A stretch of 64,000 nt of DNA from Paracoccaceae bacterium. GTDB taxonomy: Bacteria > Pseudomonadota > Alphaproteobacteria > Rhodobacterales > Rhodobacteraceae. This document shows positions 1 to 9,497 of this stretch, in pieces; position 1 is the first letter of the stretch; each line of letters begins with the position of its first letter. Position numbers and translations under genes: made by a program. The stretch is taken from NCBI GenBank assembly GCA_021741245.1, contig JAIOYF010000009.1:107705-171704 (forward strand). The letters are read 5' to 3'. The notes beneath the pieces were generated by a model. The model was given only the letters and a program-made list of their open reading frames with translations, was not told where the DNA came from and searched no databases.

Positions 1-1541
1 GGCTGGATGATATAGCCTTCGTCTTGCAAGATCGTCTCCAGCGTGGCCATCTCTGTCCGGCGGGCATCGGCATCGGCCAAAGCAAGCGCGCGGGCCATGG
101 CTGCGTCGAACTCCGGATTGGCCATGCCGGTTTCATTCCACGAGCCAGTCGAAGTATAAGCAAGGCTCATGTTTTGCACGGCCAGTGGGCGGTGGTTCCA
201 TGTGGTTGACGAGAAGGGATATTTCGCCCAATCGTTCCAGAAGGTCGATCCCGGCATGACCGTGCGCTTGATGTTCATGCCAGCATCGCGCAGCTGGGCA
301 CCCACCGCGTCTGTCGAGGCGGCTTCCCAGCCATCATCCAGCGAGATCAGTTCGAATTCGGCATCCGCCAGACCGGCTGCTTCCAACGCGGGCTTCAGGC
401 CAGCCGGATCAATGGTTTGCGCGGGGATCTGGGCATATTCCGGGTGCACGGGGCAGGCATGGTGATTTTCTGCCGTCGTGCCAAGACCATTGTAGCCCAA
501 TTCCAGAACGACCTTGGGATCAACAGCCTTTTGAATGGCCTGACGCACGGCCTTTTCTTTGTAAAGGTCGCTGCTGGCCGAGTTCATCCGCATCACGATG
601 GTCGAGGCGGTGACGGCTTCCAGTTTGTTCCAGCCTAGACCATCCAGCACGGTAATGAATTCACCGGTGGATTCGTAGTTGCAGTCGATCTCGTCCGATC
701 CGGCAAGGGCGACCATCGCCGCCGGGTCGGTGCCGAAGTCGATGTAGTGAATTTCGTCCAGCGGTGCCACGCCGCCCCACCATGCGTGATCGGCATTGCG
801 TGCCAGAATGGCACGTTGGCCAACAGCCACTTCCTTTGGAAGGTAGGGGCCGGTGCCGATGGGGTTTGCCGACGGATCAGAGCCATCAACAAAGGAAGAG
901 TGCACAACCGCAGCCGGATAGTCGGCAAGGTTTGCCACCACAGCCACATCCGACAGCGACATCTTCAGCACAACAGTCAGATCATCAACCTTGACGACCG
1001 ATCCTTCACGCAGCGACTTGGTGGCTTCATCGACCAGACCCAAGAAACGCGATGCCATGGCATTGCCTTCAACCGATGCGTCGGTCCAGCGCGTGAACAT
1101 GCGCACAACGTCATCCGCGGTAAAGGCGTCTCCGTTGTTCCATGTCACGCCCGGGCGCACCTTCAGCGTGTACTCGGTCGCATCGGCATTCGCTTCCCAC
1201 GATTCAAGCAGGCGGCCTTCAAAGGTGCCATCGGGGTTGTATTGGATCAGGTATTCCAGCCAGCCGCGATAGACGTTGGCAATATGCGGCCAGTCGGCGG
1301 TGCGGGGGTCTTTCTGGGCTTTGACCTCCATGCCGACGCGCAGCGTGCCGCCAACTTTGGCGGCCTGTGCCTCGGCCGGGGCAGCCAGACCCAAGAGGCC
1401 GTAGGCCACGGGTGCGGTCACGCCAAGTGCGGTTGCGCGCGACAGAAATTCGCGGCGGTCCATCAGGCCTGCACGTGCCTCTTCGGCATACATGATCGCG
1501 GCCGCATGGACCGCTGGCCCTGTGTTCATCATATCTTTCAT
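1..1541 (-). CDS. Peptide ABC transporter substrate-binding protein (SBP family 5), truncated by the window edge
   Basis: Periplasmic solute receptor of a dipeptide/oligopeptide-type ABC importer. About 513 residues are visible; the C-terminus runs off the left edge. The start ATG at 1541 has an AGGGAG ribosome site about 7 bases upstream. Residues 28-34 read DRREFLS, a twin-arginine (Tat) signal, followed by a hydrophobic stretch and an Ala-rich cleavage region near residue 60, so export is probably in folded form. The first part of the mature protein has the family 5 layout, including a VRPGVTWNNGDAFTADDV-like segment in which the substrate-site entry is described. The ligand cannot be told from sequence. 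The permease and ATPase genes would be expected to the left, outside the window. The AraC gene at 1790 is on the same strand and is a possible regulator (inference). Confidence 0.9.
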   Translation of the reverse strand, partial: MKDMMNTGPAVHAAAIMYAEEARAGLMDRREFLSRATALGVTAPVAYGLLGLAAPAEAQAAKVGGTLRVGMEVKAQKDPRTADWPHIANVYRGWLEYLIQYNPDGTFEGRLLESWEANADATEYTLKVRPGVTWNNGDAFTADDVVRMFTRWTDASVEGNAMASRFLGLVDEATKSLREGSVVKVDDLTVVLKMSLSDVAVVANLADYPAAVVHSSFVDGSDPSANPIGTGPYLPKEVAVGQRAILARNADHAWWGGVAPLDEIHYIDFGTDPAAMVALAGSDEIDCNYESTGEFITVLDGLGWNKLEAVTASTIVMRMNSASSDLYKEKAVRQAIQKAVDPKVVLELGYNGLGTTAENHHACPVHPEYAQIPAQTIDPAGLKPALEAAGLADAEFELISLDDGWEAASTDAVGAQLRDAGMNIKRTVMPGSTFWNDWAKYPFSSTTWNHRPLAVQNMSLAYTSTGSWNETGMANPEFDAAMARALALADADARRTEMATLETILQDEGYIIQ

Positions 1542-1789
1542 TCTCGTCTCCCTGTGAGGCAATGCCGTCTTGTTATGGGTCTAAACCATGCGCCAGAAGC
1601 GTTCAGGTCTTGTTTGGACAACAAGATAGACGACCCTTTGGCGCAAGGGCTCACCCCCCTATACCGCAACACTTTGGCCCTGAGGTCAACGCTTGAAGTC
1701 GCCATGTGATCAAACTTTTGCGACATGACCGCAAATTGATGGGGCGTTCAGGTCCGACCGGCAAGCCGCAGCATTGCAGGCCCACATAG

Positions 1790-2605
1790 TCAGATCTCGC
1801 GCCGGAACGCGGTGGGGGATCGCCCGGTCAAGTGCTGAAAAGCACGGGTAAAATAAGCGGGCGAGGTAAAGCCCAAAGCCTCACCAATCTTGGCGACCGG
1901 CAACTTTGTTTCTGCAAGCAATTTGCGCGCTTCAAAAATGCGACGATCTTGCAGAACCTCGATGGCAGAGCGCCCGCAGGCGGTCCGACAGCAGCGTGTC
2001 AGATGCGTGGGTGTCACCCCAAGGGCGGTCGCAAAGTCGCCAACCCCGGTGCCATTGCGAAAGTCGCGTTCCATCAGCGCGGTATAGCGTGCAACCAGTT
2101 TGCGCGCAGCATCTGGCTTTGGCGTCTCGGGTGCGGCGCGCACGGCCTGACGCTCCAGCCAGACACTCAACAGCCCCAGATAATGCCGCGTTGCCCGGTC
2201 ATGGGCCGGAATATCGCTTTCCATTTCGCGCTGCATGGAATCCAGGATCATGTTCAGTTCTTGCTGGGCATGAACCTCCCGAATGCGCAGATGCTGCGGC
2301 GTGCTGGGCAGGGTCACCGTGGTCTCGCGGCCAAAGAATACGGCGGTGCCGAACACTTGCGGGCCAACTTCAAAGCCATGCATCACACCCGCCGGGATGA
2401 ACACCGCGTTATGGGCGGTATATCCGCGCGTTACCCCGGCGATGGTGATCCGGCCCTGACCTTTGGTGAACCACAAGAACATTGGCTCAGAAATCGCGCG
2501 CATCGCCTCCACCCGCCAGCGGCCACCCGCTGCAAGTCGAGGAATGGCAGTGATCCGCAGTTGGCTCAGGGCGCTCAGGTCGTTCATGGCACACATCGGT
2601 TGCAT
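1790..2605 (-). CDS. AraC-family transcriptional regulator
   Basis: DNA-binding regulator of 271 residues. The N-terminal part (about 20-110) looks like a cupin sensor domain, with the FIPAGVMHGFE segment typical of AraC-type effector domains. The C-terminal about 85 residues hold two helix-turn-helix units and end with the family signature GFTSPAYFTRAFQHLTGRSP. The start is uncertain: the ATG at 2605 lacks a clear ribosome site and an in-frame ATG at 2587 is equally possible. It lies just upstream of and on the same strand as the peptide-binding protein gene, with 248 bases between them, so control of that importer is plausible but is only inference. The effector is unknown. Confidence 0.88.
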   Translation of the reverse strand: MQPMCAMNDLSALSQLRITAIPRLAAGGRWRVEAMRAISEPMFLWFTKGQGRITIAGVTRGYTAHNAVFIPAGVMHGFEVGPQVFGTAVFFGRETTVTLPSTPQHLRIREVHAQQELNMILDSMQREMESDIPAHDRATRHYLGLLSVWLERQAVRAAPETPKPDAARKLVARYTALMERDFRNGTGVGDFATALGVTPTHLTRCCRTACGRSAIEVLQDRRIFEARKLLAETKLPVAKIGEALGFTSPAYFTRAFQHLTGRSPTAFRREI

Positions 2606-2659
2606 CGGTTGGATTCAGTTAACCCTGCACTGCGCCACAACCCAAGCAAAATTGTGACG

Positions 2660-2692
2660 ATATCCACAAGGCAAAGGGCTGCCTGTGGATAA
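2660..2692. promoter_or_regulatory. Inverted pair of DnaA-box-like sequences
   Basis: The 9-mer at 2684-2692 is TGTGGATAA, the exact complement of the DnaA box TTATCCACA. Facing it at 2660-2668 is ATATCCACA, one base off the box. Together the arms TATCCACA/TGTGGATA form an 8-bp inverted repeat around 15 bases in the gap between the AraC gene and miaA. It could bind DnaA, or could simply be an RNA hairpin after miaA, although no T-run follows on that strand. Confidence 0.35.
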
Positions 2693-2753
2693 CTTTCCGC
2701 GATCTGCGGATTTTCGCCGATTTGGCGCCAGCAAAAGCGCGCAGGTCCGGTCC

Positions 2754-3626
2754 TCAGGGCAGCGAAACAGACGTCCAGTCGCTCATCCGGCTGCGGAACC
2801 ACGTCCTTTGTCGCTTTGCATATTGGCGGCTGGCAAGCTTTGCCGCAGCGATTGCGGCCTCCAGGGACAAGTCTCCCGCCAGATAGGCCATCAACTCCGG
2901 GGCACCAATGGCGCGGGCAGAGGGGCGTTCGGACTGCCATGTCGGCTGCTCGGCCCGCACCTCCTCCAAGGCGCCCTCGCGGATCATCTGATCAAAACGC
3001 TGGTCGATCCGGGCATTGAGCCAGTCCACTTGCGGGCGCAAGACAATTGCTTCGGTCCCAAGACGCGGCAGCAAGGGGGCAGGGGTCTGCGCCTGCCAAT
3101 GGGCAAGGCCGTGGCCCGTTGCCATCAAGACCTCCCAGGCACGCTGCACCCGGGCGGGGTTCGCCTGATCAATCCGGGCGCGCGTCTCGGAATCAAGCGC
3201 CGCAAGCATCTGGGCAAAATCCCCTAGTCGCAGGGCATCCCCCTTGGCTCGTATACTTGCGGGAATCGGCGGTATTTCCGCCAGCCCTTCGGTCAGCGCC
3301 ATGAAATAGAGCCCGGTTCCCCCGACAATGACCACAGGCCGAGACAGCAAGGCTGCAAGGTCACGCAGCCAATGTCCGACCGAATAGGCCTCATCGCGCC
3401 CGACATGCCCGTAAAGCGCATGTGGCACCGCGGCCTCCTCCTTCGTCGAGGGCCGGGCGCTCAGCACCCGCCAGCAGCCGTACACCTGCAAGGCATCCGC
3501 ATTCACGATCATCCGGCCATCGCGGGCCGCAAGCTCCATCGCCAGATGCGATTTTCCGCTCGCCGTTGGCCCCGCAATCAGCACCGGGGCCTCGCGCGAA
3601 ATCTGGCTGATCCACCCTGTCTTCAT
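2754..3626 (-). CDS. miaA: tRNA dimethylallyltransferase MiaA
   Basis: Transfers the dimethylallyl group to N6 of A37 in tRNAs that read UNN codons, the first step toward ms2i6A. It is 290 residues, normal for the family. The P-loop GPTASGKS is at 19-26, and NADALQVY at about 42-49 matches the family DxxQVY motif; the following GTAKP of enterobacterial enzymes is replaced by SARPS. The central VVGGTGLYF motif, which lines the tRNA/DMAPP site, is intact. The C-terminal [12 protein letters not shown] segment is the usual tRNA-contact helix. It is transcribed away from pyrH, with a GC-rich repeat hairpin between the two genes. Confidence 0.95.
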   Translation of the reverse strand: MKTGWISQISREAPVLIAGPTASGKSHLAMELAARDGRMIVNADALQVYGCWRVLSARPSTKEEAAVPHALYGHVGRDEAYSVGHWLRDLAALLSRPVVIVGGTGLYFMALTEGLAEIPPIPASIRAKGDALRLGDFAQMLAALDSETRARIDQANPARVQRAWEVLMATGHGLAHWQAQTPAPLLPRLGTEAIVLRPQVDWLNARIDQRFDQMIREGALEEVRAEQPTWQSERPSARAIGAPELMAYLAGDLSLEAAIAAAKLASRQYAKRQRTWFRSRMSDWTSVSLP

Positions 3627-3631
3627 CTGTT

Positions 3632-3675
3632 TCTAAATATCCCACGGGGGTGCGGGGGTGTGAAACCCCCGCTCC
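3632..3675. repeat. GC-rich intergenic hairpin element (REP-like)
   Basis: Between the divergent miaA and pyrH genes, GCGGGGGT (3652-3659) and ACCCCCGC (3665-3672) form a perfect 8-bp stem with a GTGAA loop, preceded by the run AAATATCCCACGGGGGT. There is no T-run, so it is not a standard terminator. From memory, similar ATATCCC-CGGGGGTGCGGGGG elements recur between genes in Rhodobacterales genomes. A genome-wide count would settle whether this is one of them. Confidence 0.45.
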
Positions 3676-3761
3676 GACATCAGTCAACGGTTGAACCCGC
3701 CGCCGTTTTCCGACATTTTGCGCCCCAATCCAATTCCAAAACGAAATACGGGGAGCAACCC

Positions 3762-4502
3762 ATGTCGCAACCAGCCCTTGATGCCGGCGTAAAGTACAAG
3801 CGCGTCATGCTGAAAATCTCGGGTGAGGCCTTGATGGGGGACTTAGGCTATGGCCTTCACCCCCCGACCGTTCAGCGCATCGCCAATGAAGTAAAGACCG
3901 TGCACGACCTTGGGGTCGAGATTTGCATGGTCATCGGGGGCGGCAATATCTTTCGCGGCCTGCAAGGCAGCGCCCAAGGGATGGAGCGCACGACGGCCGA
4001 TTACATGGGAATGCTGGCCACGGTGATGAATGCGCTGGCCATGCAGGCCTCGCTCGAATCATTGGGCATTCATACCCGCGTGATCAGCGCCATTCCGATG
4101 GATCAGGTCTGTGAACCCTATATCCGCCGCCGTGCCGTGCGCCATCTTGAAAAGAAACGGGTCTGCATCTTTGCAGCCGGCACCGGCAATCCCTATTTCA
4201 CCACCGATACCGCCGCCACGCTGCGCGCCAATGAAATGGCCTGTGAGGCGATCTTCAAGGGCACCAAGGTGGACGGTGTCTATGACATGGACCCCAAGAA
4301 ACACGCCCATGCCAAACGCTATGACCGTGTCAGCTATGACGAGGTGCTGCAAAAGCATCTGGGGGTCATGGACGCCTCTGCCATCGCCCTTGCGCGGGAC
4401 AACGATCTTCCGATCATCGTCTTCAGTCTGGATGAGCCGGGCGGTTTTTGTGGCATCCTTGCCGGGCGTGGCACCTACACCATGGTGCATGGCGAAGGTT
4501 AG
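3762..4502 (+). CDS. pyrH: UMP kinase PyrH
   Basis: Phosphorylates UMP to UDP with ATP in pyrimidine nucleotide synthesis; cytoplasmic hexamer of the amino-acid-kinase fold. The chosen ATG at 3762 follows GGGGAGC and gives 246 residues, the family length; an upstream extension of the reading frame overlaps the miaA promoter region and is not used. The nucleotide-binding segments [10 protein letters not shown] (about 17-26) and GGGNIFRG are present, as is the conserved [14 protein letters not shown] helix with the TDTAATLRA loop later on. It heads the run pyrH-frr-uppS-cdsA-dxr, a gene order shared with many proteobacteria. Confidence 0.97.
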   Translation: MSQPALDAGVKYKRVMLKISGEALMGDLGYGLHPPTVQRIANEVKTVHDLGVEICMVIGGGNIFRGLQGSAQGMERTTADYMGMLATVMNALAMQASLESLGIHTRVISAIPMDQVCEPYIRRRAVRHLEKKRVCIFAAGTGNPYFTTDTAATLRANEMACEAIFKGTKVDGVYDMDPKKHAHAKRYDRVSYDEVLQKHLGVMDASAIALARDNDLPIIVFSLDEPGGFCGILAGRGTYTMVHGEG

Positions 4503-4617
4503 GGCCGCACGTTGATCCCCGCCGATCTCACGGCTTGACGCTATACAAAGCCGTCCCGACCGCGTTATAGCATTCACACTCAAGGGGCTACGCCCGCAAA
4601 AAAGCTGAGCAGACGAT

Positions 4618-5181
4618 ATGGCAGATGACTTTGAACTGGACACGACAGACCTGACCCGCCGCATGGAAGGCGCGATTTCGGCGCTGCGGACGGAATTTGC
4701 AAGCCTGCGCACCGGCCGCGCCTCGGGCTCCATGCTGGAGCCCATTCAGGTCGATGCCTATGGTCAGATGACCCCCATCAACCAGTTGGGCACGGTGAAC
4801 GTGCCTGAACCACGGATGGTGACGATCAACGTCTGGGACAAGGCCATGGTTGGCAAGGTCGAGAAAGCCATTCGCGAAAGCGGCCTTGGCATCAACCCAC
4901 AGCTCAACGGCACGATCATCATGCTGCCGATCCCCGAGTTGAACGAGCAGCGCCGCAAGGAATTGACCAAGGTTGCCTCGCAATATGCAGAGCACGCCCG
5001 TGTCGCCGTGCGGAACCTGCGTCGCGACGGGATGGATCAGATCAAGAAGGCCAAGAACGATGGCCTGTCCGAGGATGATCAGAAGTTCTGGGAAAGCGAA
5101 GTACAGGACATGACCGACAAATACATCAAGCTTGTCGATCTGACGCTGGAAACCAAGCAAGCCGAGATCATGCAGGTCTGA
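4618..5181 (+). CDS. frr: Ribosome recycling factor
   Basis: Splits the post-termination ribosome together with EF-G. It has 187 residues, close to the usual 185. The conserved segments [14 protein letters not shown] and [14 protein letters not shown] are in the expected places, and the C-terminal half carries the long three-helix bundle with the basic [11 protein letters not shown] stretch. It sits 115 bases after pyrH and 85 bases before uppS, as in related genomes. Confidence 0.97.
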   Translation: MADDFELDTTDLTRRMEGAISALRTEFASLRTGRASGSMLEPIQVDAYGQMTPINQLGTVNVPEPRMVTINVWDKAMVGKVEKAIRESGLGINPQLNGTIIMLPIPELNEQRRKELTKVASQYAEHARVAVRNLRRDGMDQIKKAKNDGLSEDDQKFWESEVQDMTDKYIKLVDLTLETKQAEIMQV

Positions 5182-5266
5182 TGATCAATAGTATTCAATG
5201 AAGATCGCCTTTGGCTATGTGTTTAGTGTTAGACCCGGTTTACGATAGAGAAAAAGGGGTAGGGGC

Positions 5267-6019
5267 TTGGCTTCCTCCAGTTTGACCGACCAGACCTCTC
5301 CCCGTTCGCCCGGTCGCTTGGCCGAGCATGTCGCAATCATCATGGATGGCAATGGACGCTGGGCCACAGACCGGGGCTGGCCCCGTCTTGTCGGCCATCG
5401 CAAGGGCGCCGAACGGGTCAAGCAGATCGTGATGGCGGCCCCCGATCTGGGAATTCGCTGGCTGACGGTCTATGCCTTCTCGACCGAGAACTGGAAACGC
5501 TCGACCGAAGAGGTCTTGGGTCTGATGAACATCTTTGCACGCTATATCGAGCGTGAGGCGGACCGCATGGCGGCCGAAGGTGTCAGGATGCGGTTCATCG
5601 GGGACCGAGAGCCGCTGAACCCAAAGCTGCGCAATTTGATGAACAGCATCGAAGAGCGCACTGCCAACCTGACGCGGCTGAACTTTACCGTGGCGATCAA
5701 TTATGGTGGCCGCGACGAGATGCGCCGCGCGATGCAAGGCATCGCGGCGGATGTGGCCGCTGGCATATTGGCCCCGGCGGACATTACCGATGCCCTGATC
5801 TCGCAGCGTCTGGATACCTCGGCCTTGCCTGACCCGGATCTGGTGATCCGCACCAGTGGCGAGACGCGGATCTCGAACTTTTTGCTCTGGCAGACCGCCT
5901 ATGCGGAATATGAGTTCATCAAGACGCTCTGGCCGGATTTTGGCCCTGACGAGCTGGCAAAGGTCGTCAGCCGTTTTGGCAACCGGGACCGTCGGTTCGG
6001 CGGGGTTGCCACGGGATGA
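5267..6019 (+). CDS. uppS: Undecaprenyl diphosphate synthase (cis-prenyltransferase)
   Basis: Adds isopentenyl units in cis to farnesyl diphosphate to make the C55 carrier lipid used for peptidoglycan and O-antigen. The start is a TTG at 5267 behind AGGGG; no ATG is better placed. It is 250 residues. The catalytic motif MDGNGRWA holds Asp27, followed by the basic GHRKGAE motif, and the C-terminal IRTSGETRISNFLLWQ and the YAEYEF motif bind diphosphate and Mg2+. The stop overlaps the cdsA start by 4 bases (ATGA), which implies translational coupling. Confidence 0.95.
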   Translation: MASSSLTDQTSPRSPGRLAEHVAIIMDGNGRWATDRGWPRLVGHRKGAERVKQIVMAAPDLGIRWLTVYAFSTENWKRSTEEVLGLMNIFARYIEREADRMAAEGVRMRFIGDREPLNPKLRNLMNSIEERTANLTRLNFTVAINYGGRDEMRRAMQGIAADVAAGILAPADITDALISQRLDTSALPDPDLVIRTSGETRISNFLLWQTAYAEYEFIKTLWPDFGPDELAKVVSRFGNRDRRFGGVATG

Positions 6020-6816
6020 CAGAGGACACTGGGCGTTGGGGGGATTTGCGCAAGCGGGTGATCTCGGCCATCGTCATGGTTGCGGTGGGTGCTGCGGAAA
6101 TCTGGCTTGGCGGAGTTCCGTTTGCCGGTTTGGTGATCCTGCTGTCAGCGGCGATGATCTGGGAACTGTCGGCGATGACATCACCGGGGCGGAGCAATAC
6201 ACCGCTGGGTATGGGGTTGATTGCGGCGCTTTGTCTGGCGGGGGCCTTGTGGCTTGATGACCGGCTTGCGCCGGCCTTGCTTCTCTTGCCGGGGCTTGCC
6301 CTTGCGCTGACACCAAGGCGTGACAGGCGGATCAGCACGGCCTATGGTGTGGCGGTCATGGTGGCGGGCTATGGGCTTGTGGCGTTGCGCGATCAGGGCA
6401 CCCCTGCGATCTTGTGGCTGATCTTGGTGGTGATCGTCTCTGACGTGGCAGGGTATTTCGTCGGGCGGATGATGGGCGGGCCAAAGTTCTGGCCAGCCAT
6501 CAGCCCAAAGAAGACATGGTCCGGCACTGTGGCGGGCTGGATCGGGGCGGTGGCCTTGACGGCGGTCTTTGTCGCCATGGGGCTTGCCCCGGCGAGCCTG
6601 CTGCTTTTGGCCCCCTTGGTGTCATTCGCGGGCCAACTGGGCGATATCGCGGAAAGCTGGATCAAGCGCCGTTCTGGCGTCAAGGACAGCTCGCATCTTA
6701 TTCCGGGGCATGGCGGCGTCATGGACCGCTTTGATGCCCTGACCGGCGCTGTGGTGGTGGTGATGGTGTTGGGCCTGATGCTTGATCTGCCGTTGCCCGG
6801 GCCTTTGGGGGGATAG
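6016..6816 (+). CDS. cdsA: Phosphatidate cytidylyltransferase CdsA
   Basis: Inner-membrane enzyme that makes CDP-diacylglycerol from phosphatidate and CTP, the branch point for all phospholipids. It has 266 residues with about eight hydrophobic segments. The SDVAGYFVGRMMGG stretch and the C-terminal signature KRRSGVKDSSHLIPGHGG with VMDRFD are the CTP/metal-binding parts of the family. It overlaps uppS by ATGA and ends 3 bases before dxr, so all three are almost certainly co-transcribed. Confidence 0.95.
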   Translation: MTEDTGRWGDLRKRVISAIVMVAVGAAEIWLGGVPFAGLVILLSAAMIWELSAMTSPGRSNTPLGMGLIAALCLAGALWLDDRLAPALLLLPGLALALTPRRDRRISTAYGVAVMVAGYGLVALRDQGTPAILWLILVVIVSDVAGYFVGRMMGGPKFWPAISPKKTWSGTVAGWIGAVALTAVFVAMGLAPASLLLLAPLVSFAGQLGDIAESWIKRRSGVKDSSHLIPGHGGVMDRFDALTGAVVVVMVLGLMLDLPLPGPLGG

Positions 6817-6819
6817 GCG

Positions 6820-8028
6820 ATGCGCTCCATTTCGATTTTCGGGGCCACCGGTTCCATTGGCGAAAGCACCTTTGAGCTGATCATTCGGGCAGGGGGGGCC
6901 GAGGCGTTTCGGACCGTTGCCTTGACGGGTGGACAAAACGTGGTGCGCTTGGCCGAAATGGCCCGCATCCTGCGCGCCGAGGTTGCCGTGTGTGCCGATC
7001 CACGCGGCCTTCCTGCGCTGCGAGAAGCTTTGGCGGGCAGCGGGATTGAGGTGGCCGCAGGCGCGGAGGCCATTGCCGAGGCCGCAGATCGCCCCGCCGA
7101 TTGGGTGATGAGTGCGATTGTGGGGGCCGCTGGCCTTGTCCCCGGATTGCGCGCGCTGCGCCATGGCAAGACCCTTGCGCTTGCCAATAAGGAAAGTCTG
7201 GTGACGGCTGGCCCTTTGCTGATGGCCGAGGCCGCGCGTCATGGCGCCCGCATCTTGCCCGTCGACAGTGAGCATTCGGCGATCTTCCAAGGGCTGGTTG
7301 GCGAAGATATCGCGGCGGTGGAGCGGATCATCCTGACCGCCTCGGGTGGTGCGCTGCGGGACTGGCCGTTGGAGGCCTTGGCCAATGCCACCGTGACCGA
7401 GGCCTTGGCCCACCCAAATTGGGCCATGGGTCAACGGATCACGATTGATTCCGCCTCCATGTTCAACAAGGCGCTCGAGGTGATCGAGACGCGTGAATAT
7501 TTCGGCATCTCTCCCGACCAGATCGAGGTGATCATCCACCCCGAGTCCCTGATCCATTCCATGGTGGGCTTTCGCGATGGCGCGATCATGGCCCATATGG
7601 GCGCGCCCGACATGCGCCATTCCATCGGCTATGCGCTCAATTGGCCCGAACGGCTGGATATCCCTGTGGCGCGGCTGGATCTGGCGCAGATCGCCACGCT
7701 CAGCTTTCGGGCACCTGACATGGCGCGCTATCCGGCGCTGCGCTTGTGCCGTGATGTGATGCGGACCCGTGGCCTTGCCGGGGCCGCCTTCAACGCGGCA
7801 AAGGAAGTGGCCTTGGATCATTTTCTTGCGGGTGGGATCGGTTTCATGGATATGGCAGGGGTCGTCGAAGACACGCTTGCCCGTCTTTTGTCCGATCTAT
7901 GCCTTGAAAGTGACGTTATGACCCTTGAGGAGATACAAGGGGCAGACCATCTTGCACGTATCCGGGCGGGCGAGTTCGCGGTGGCCTGTCGCATATCGCA
8001 GGGCCGGACGCCGAGAATCGACGCTTGA
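6820..8028 (+). CDS. dxr: 1-deoxy-D-xylulose 5-phosphate reductoisomerase
   Basis: Second step of the MEP pathway: converts DXP to MEP with NADPH, which feeds the isoprenoids that UppS uses. It has 402 residues. The NADPH-binding motif GATGSIGEST is at about 6-15. The conserved LANKESLVTAG and the metal-binding PVDSEHSAIFQ segment (Asp and Glu) are intact, as is the flexible-loop region with LAHPNWAMGQRITIDSA. It lies between cdsA and rseP in the standard order. Confidence 0.96.
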   Translation: MRSISIFGATGSIGESTFELIIRAGGAEAFRTVALTGGQNVVRLAEMARILRAEVAVCADPRGLPALREALAGSGIEVAAGAEAIAEAADRPADWVMSAIVGAAGLVPGLRALRHGKTLALANKESLVTAGPLLMAEAARHGARILPVDSEHSAIFQGLVGEDIAAVERIILTASGGALRDWPLEALANATVTEALAHPNWAMGQRITIDSASMFNKALEVIETREYFGISPDQIEVIIHPESLIHSMVGFRDGAIMAHMGAPDMRHSIGYALNWPERLDIPVARLDLAQIATLSFRAPDMARYPALRLCRDVMRTRGLAGAAFNAAKEVALDHFLAGGIGFMDMAGVVEDTLARLLSDLCLESDVMTLEEIQGADHLARIRAGEFAVACRISQGRTPRIDA

Positions 8029-8056
8029 ACCGACGCAAGAATTGAAGGGCGAACAC

Positions 8057-9394
8057 GTGGATCTTATCGGTCTTATCCCCAGTTTCGGCGGCCTGATCTG
8101 GACGCTGCTGGCCTTTGTGGTCGCGTTGTCGATCATCGTCGCGGTGCATGAATATGGTCATTACATCGTCGGTCGTTGGACAGGCATTCATGCCGAGGTG
8201 TTCAGCCTTGGCTTTGGCCCGGTGATCTACAGCCGCGTGGACAGTCGTGGCACCCGCTGGCAATTGGCCGCCTTGCCCTTTGGCGGCTATGTGAAGTTCC
8301 TCGGGGACAGCAATGCCGCCTCTGGCAAGGATGGTGAGGCGATTTCGGGGCTGAGCGAGGCTGAGCGGCGTCACACCATGCATGGGGCCCCACTTTGGGC
8401 GCGTACGCTGACCGTGGCTGCCGGGCCTGCGTTCAACTTCATGATGGCCATGGTGATTTTCATCGGCATGATGATGTTGAATGGCGTGGCGACCCAAGAA
8501 CCCGTGGTTGGCGCCGTGAAACCCGTGCCATTTGATGGGCAAACCCTGCTGCCGGGCGACCGGATCTTGCAGGTTGCGGGCAAGGACACGCCAGATCTGG
8601 AAACTGTTGTCAGCGTGGGCCGGGACGTGCCGCCCAGCGAGAGTATCCCCTATCTGATCTCGCGCGACGGCGCCGAACTTGCGTTCGACGGGCCCTATCT
8701 CTTTCCGCCAGTTGCGGACGGCGTCACCCCACAATCCGCCGCCTATGATGCGGGGCTGCTGCCCGGTGACGTGATCGTTGCAATCGACGGCACCAAGATC
8801 TCCGCGTTTTCTGAGGTGCAAAGCATCGTCGGGGCCTCTGACGGGCGCGAACTTTTGCTGACCATCTGGCGTGCGGGTGAGGTGTTCGATACCACCCTTG
8901 TTCCGCGCCGTTCTGATTTGCCAACCGCTGAGGGCGGGTTCGAGACGCGCTATCTGATTGGGCTAAGCGGTGGTTTGGGTTTTACCCCTGAAACGCGGTT
9001 CCCCGGCCCGCTTGAGGCTGTGAAACTCAGCGCCCAACAGACATGGTTTGTCACCAAGACCTCGCTTTCTGGGCTGTGGCACATGGCGACTGGCGCGATT
9101 TCCACGTGTAACCTGCGCGGCCCTGTCGGCATTGCCGAAAGCTCGGCTGCGGCGGCGTCGCAAGGGGTGGAAAGCTTTGTGTGGTTTCTGGCCATGTTGT
9201 CGGTGGCTGTGGGGATGATGAACTTGTTCCCGATCCCGGTTCTGGATGGCGGTCATCTGGTGTTTCATGCGTGGGAGGCCGTGACCGGCAGTCCCCCCAC
9301 GGACAAGGCCCTGCGTGTGATGATGTCGGCGGGTCTTGCGATCTTGTTGTCGCTGATGGTTTTTGCCCTGACGAACGACTTTTTCTGCCCCTGA
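8057..9394 (+). CDS. rseP: RIP metalloprotease RseP (site-2 protease)
   Basis: Intramembrane zinc protease that cuts anti-sigma factors and cleared signal peptides within the inner membrane. The start chosen is GTG 8057 behind GAAGGG, giving 445 residues; a longer frame begins inside dxr and is not supported. The first membrane segment carries the zinc motif HEYGH, a periplasmic PDZ pair follows (about 120-310), and the C-terminal membrane segment has the LDG metal ligand motif in NLFPIPVLDGGH. Its place directly before bamA fits a role in envelope stress control. Confidence 0.95.
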   Translation: MDLIGLIPSFGGLIWTLLAFVVALSIIVAVHEYGHYIVGRWTGIHAEVFSLGFGPVIYSRVDSRGTRWQLAALPFGGYVKFLGDSNAASGKDGEAISGLSEAERRHTMHGAPLWARTLTVAAGPAFNFMMAMVIFIGMMMLNGVATQEPVVGAVKPVPFDGQTLLPGDRILQVAGKDTPDLETVVSVGRDVPPSESIPYLISRDGAELAFDGPYLFPPVADGVTPQSAAYDAGLLPGDVIVAIDGTKISAFSEVQSIVGASDGRELLLTIWRAGEVFDTTLVPRRSDLPTAEGGFETRYLIGLSGGLGFTPETRFPGPLEAVKLSAQQTWFVTKTSLSGLWHMATGAISTCNLRGPVGIAESSAAAASQGVESFVWFLAMLSVAVGMMNLFPIPVLDGGHLVFHAWEAVTGSPPTDKALRVMMSAGLAILLSLMVFALTNDFFCP

Positions 9395-9497
9395 TCCGGG
9401 CGTCTCACAGCACCGGTCCCCTTGTCTTTGCCAAGTTTGCGCCACAATGGGGCCACATTTTTTTGCATATTAGAGGGAAGATCGAGAGGATTATGAC

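Noticed and set aside
747..1709. 320-residue forward frame opposite the peptide-binding protein
   Set aside because: It is antisense to a clear Tat-type family 5 binding protein and has no domain or ribosome site; high G+C leaves the opposite strand open.
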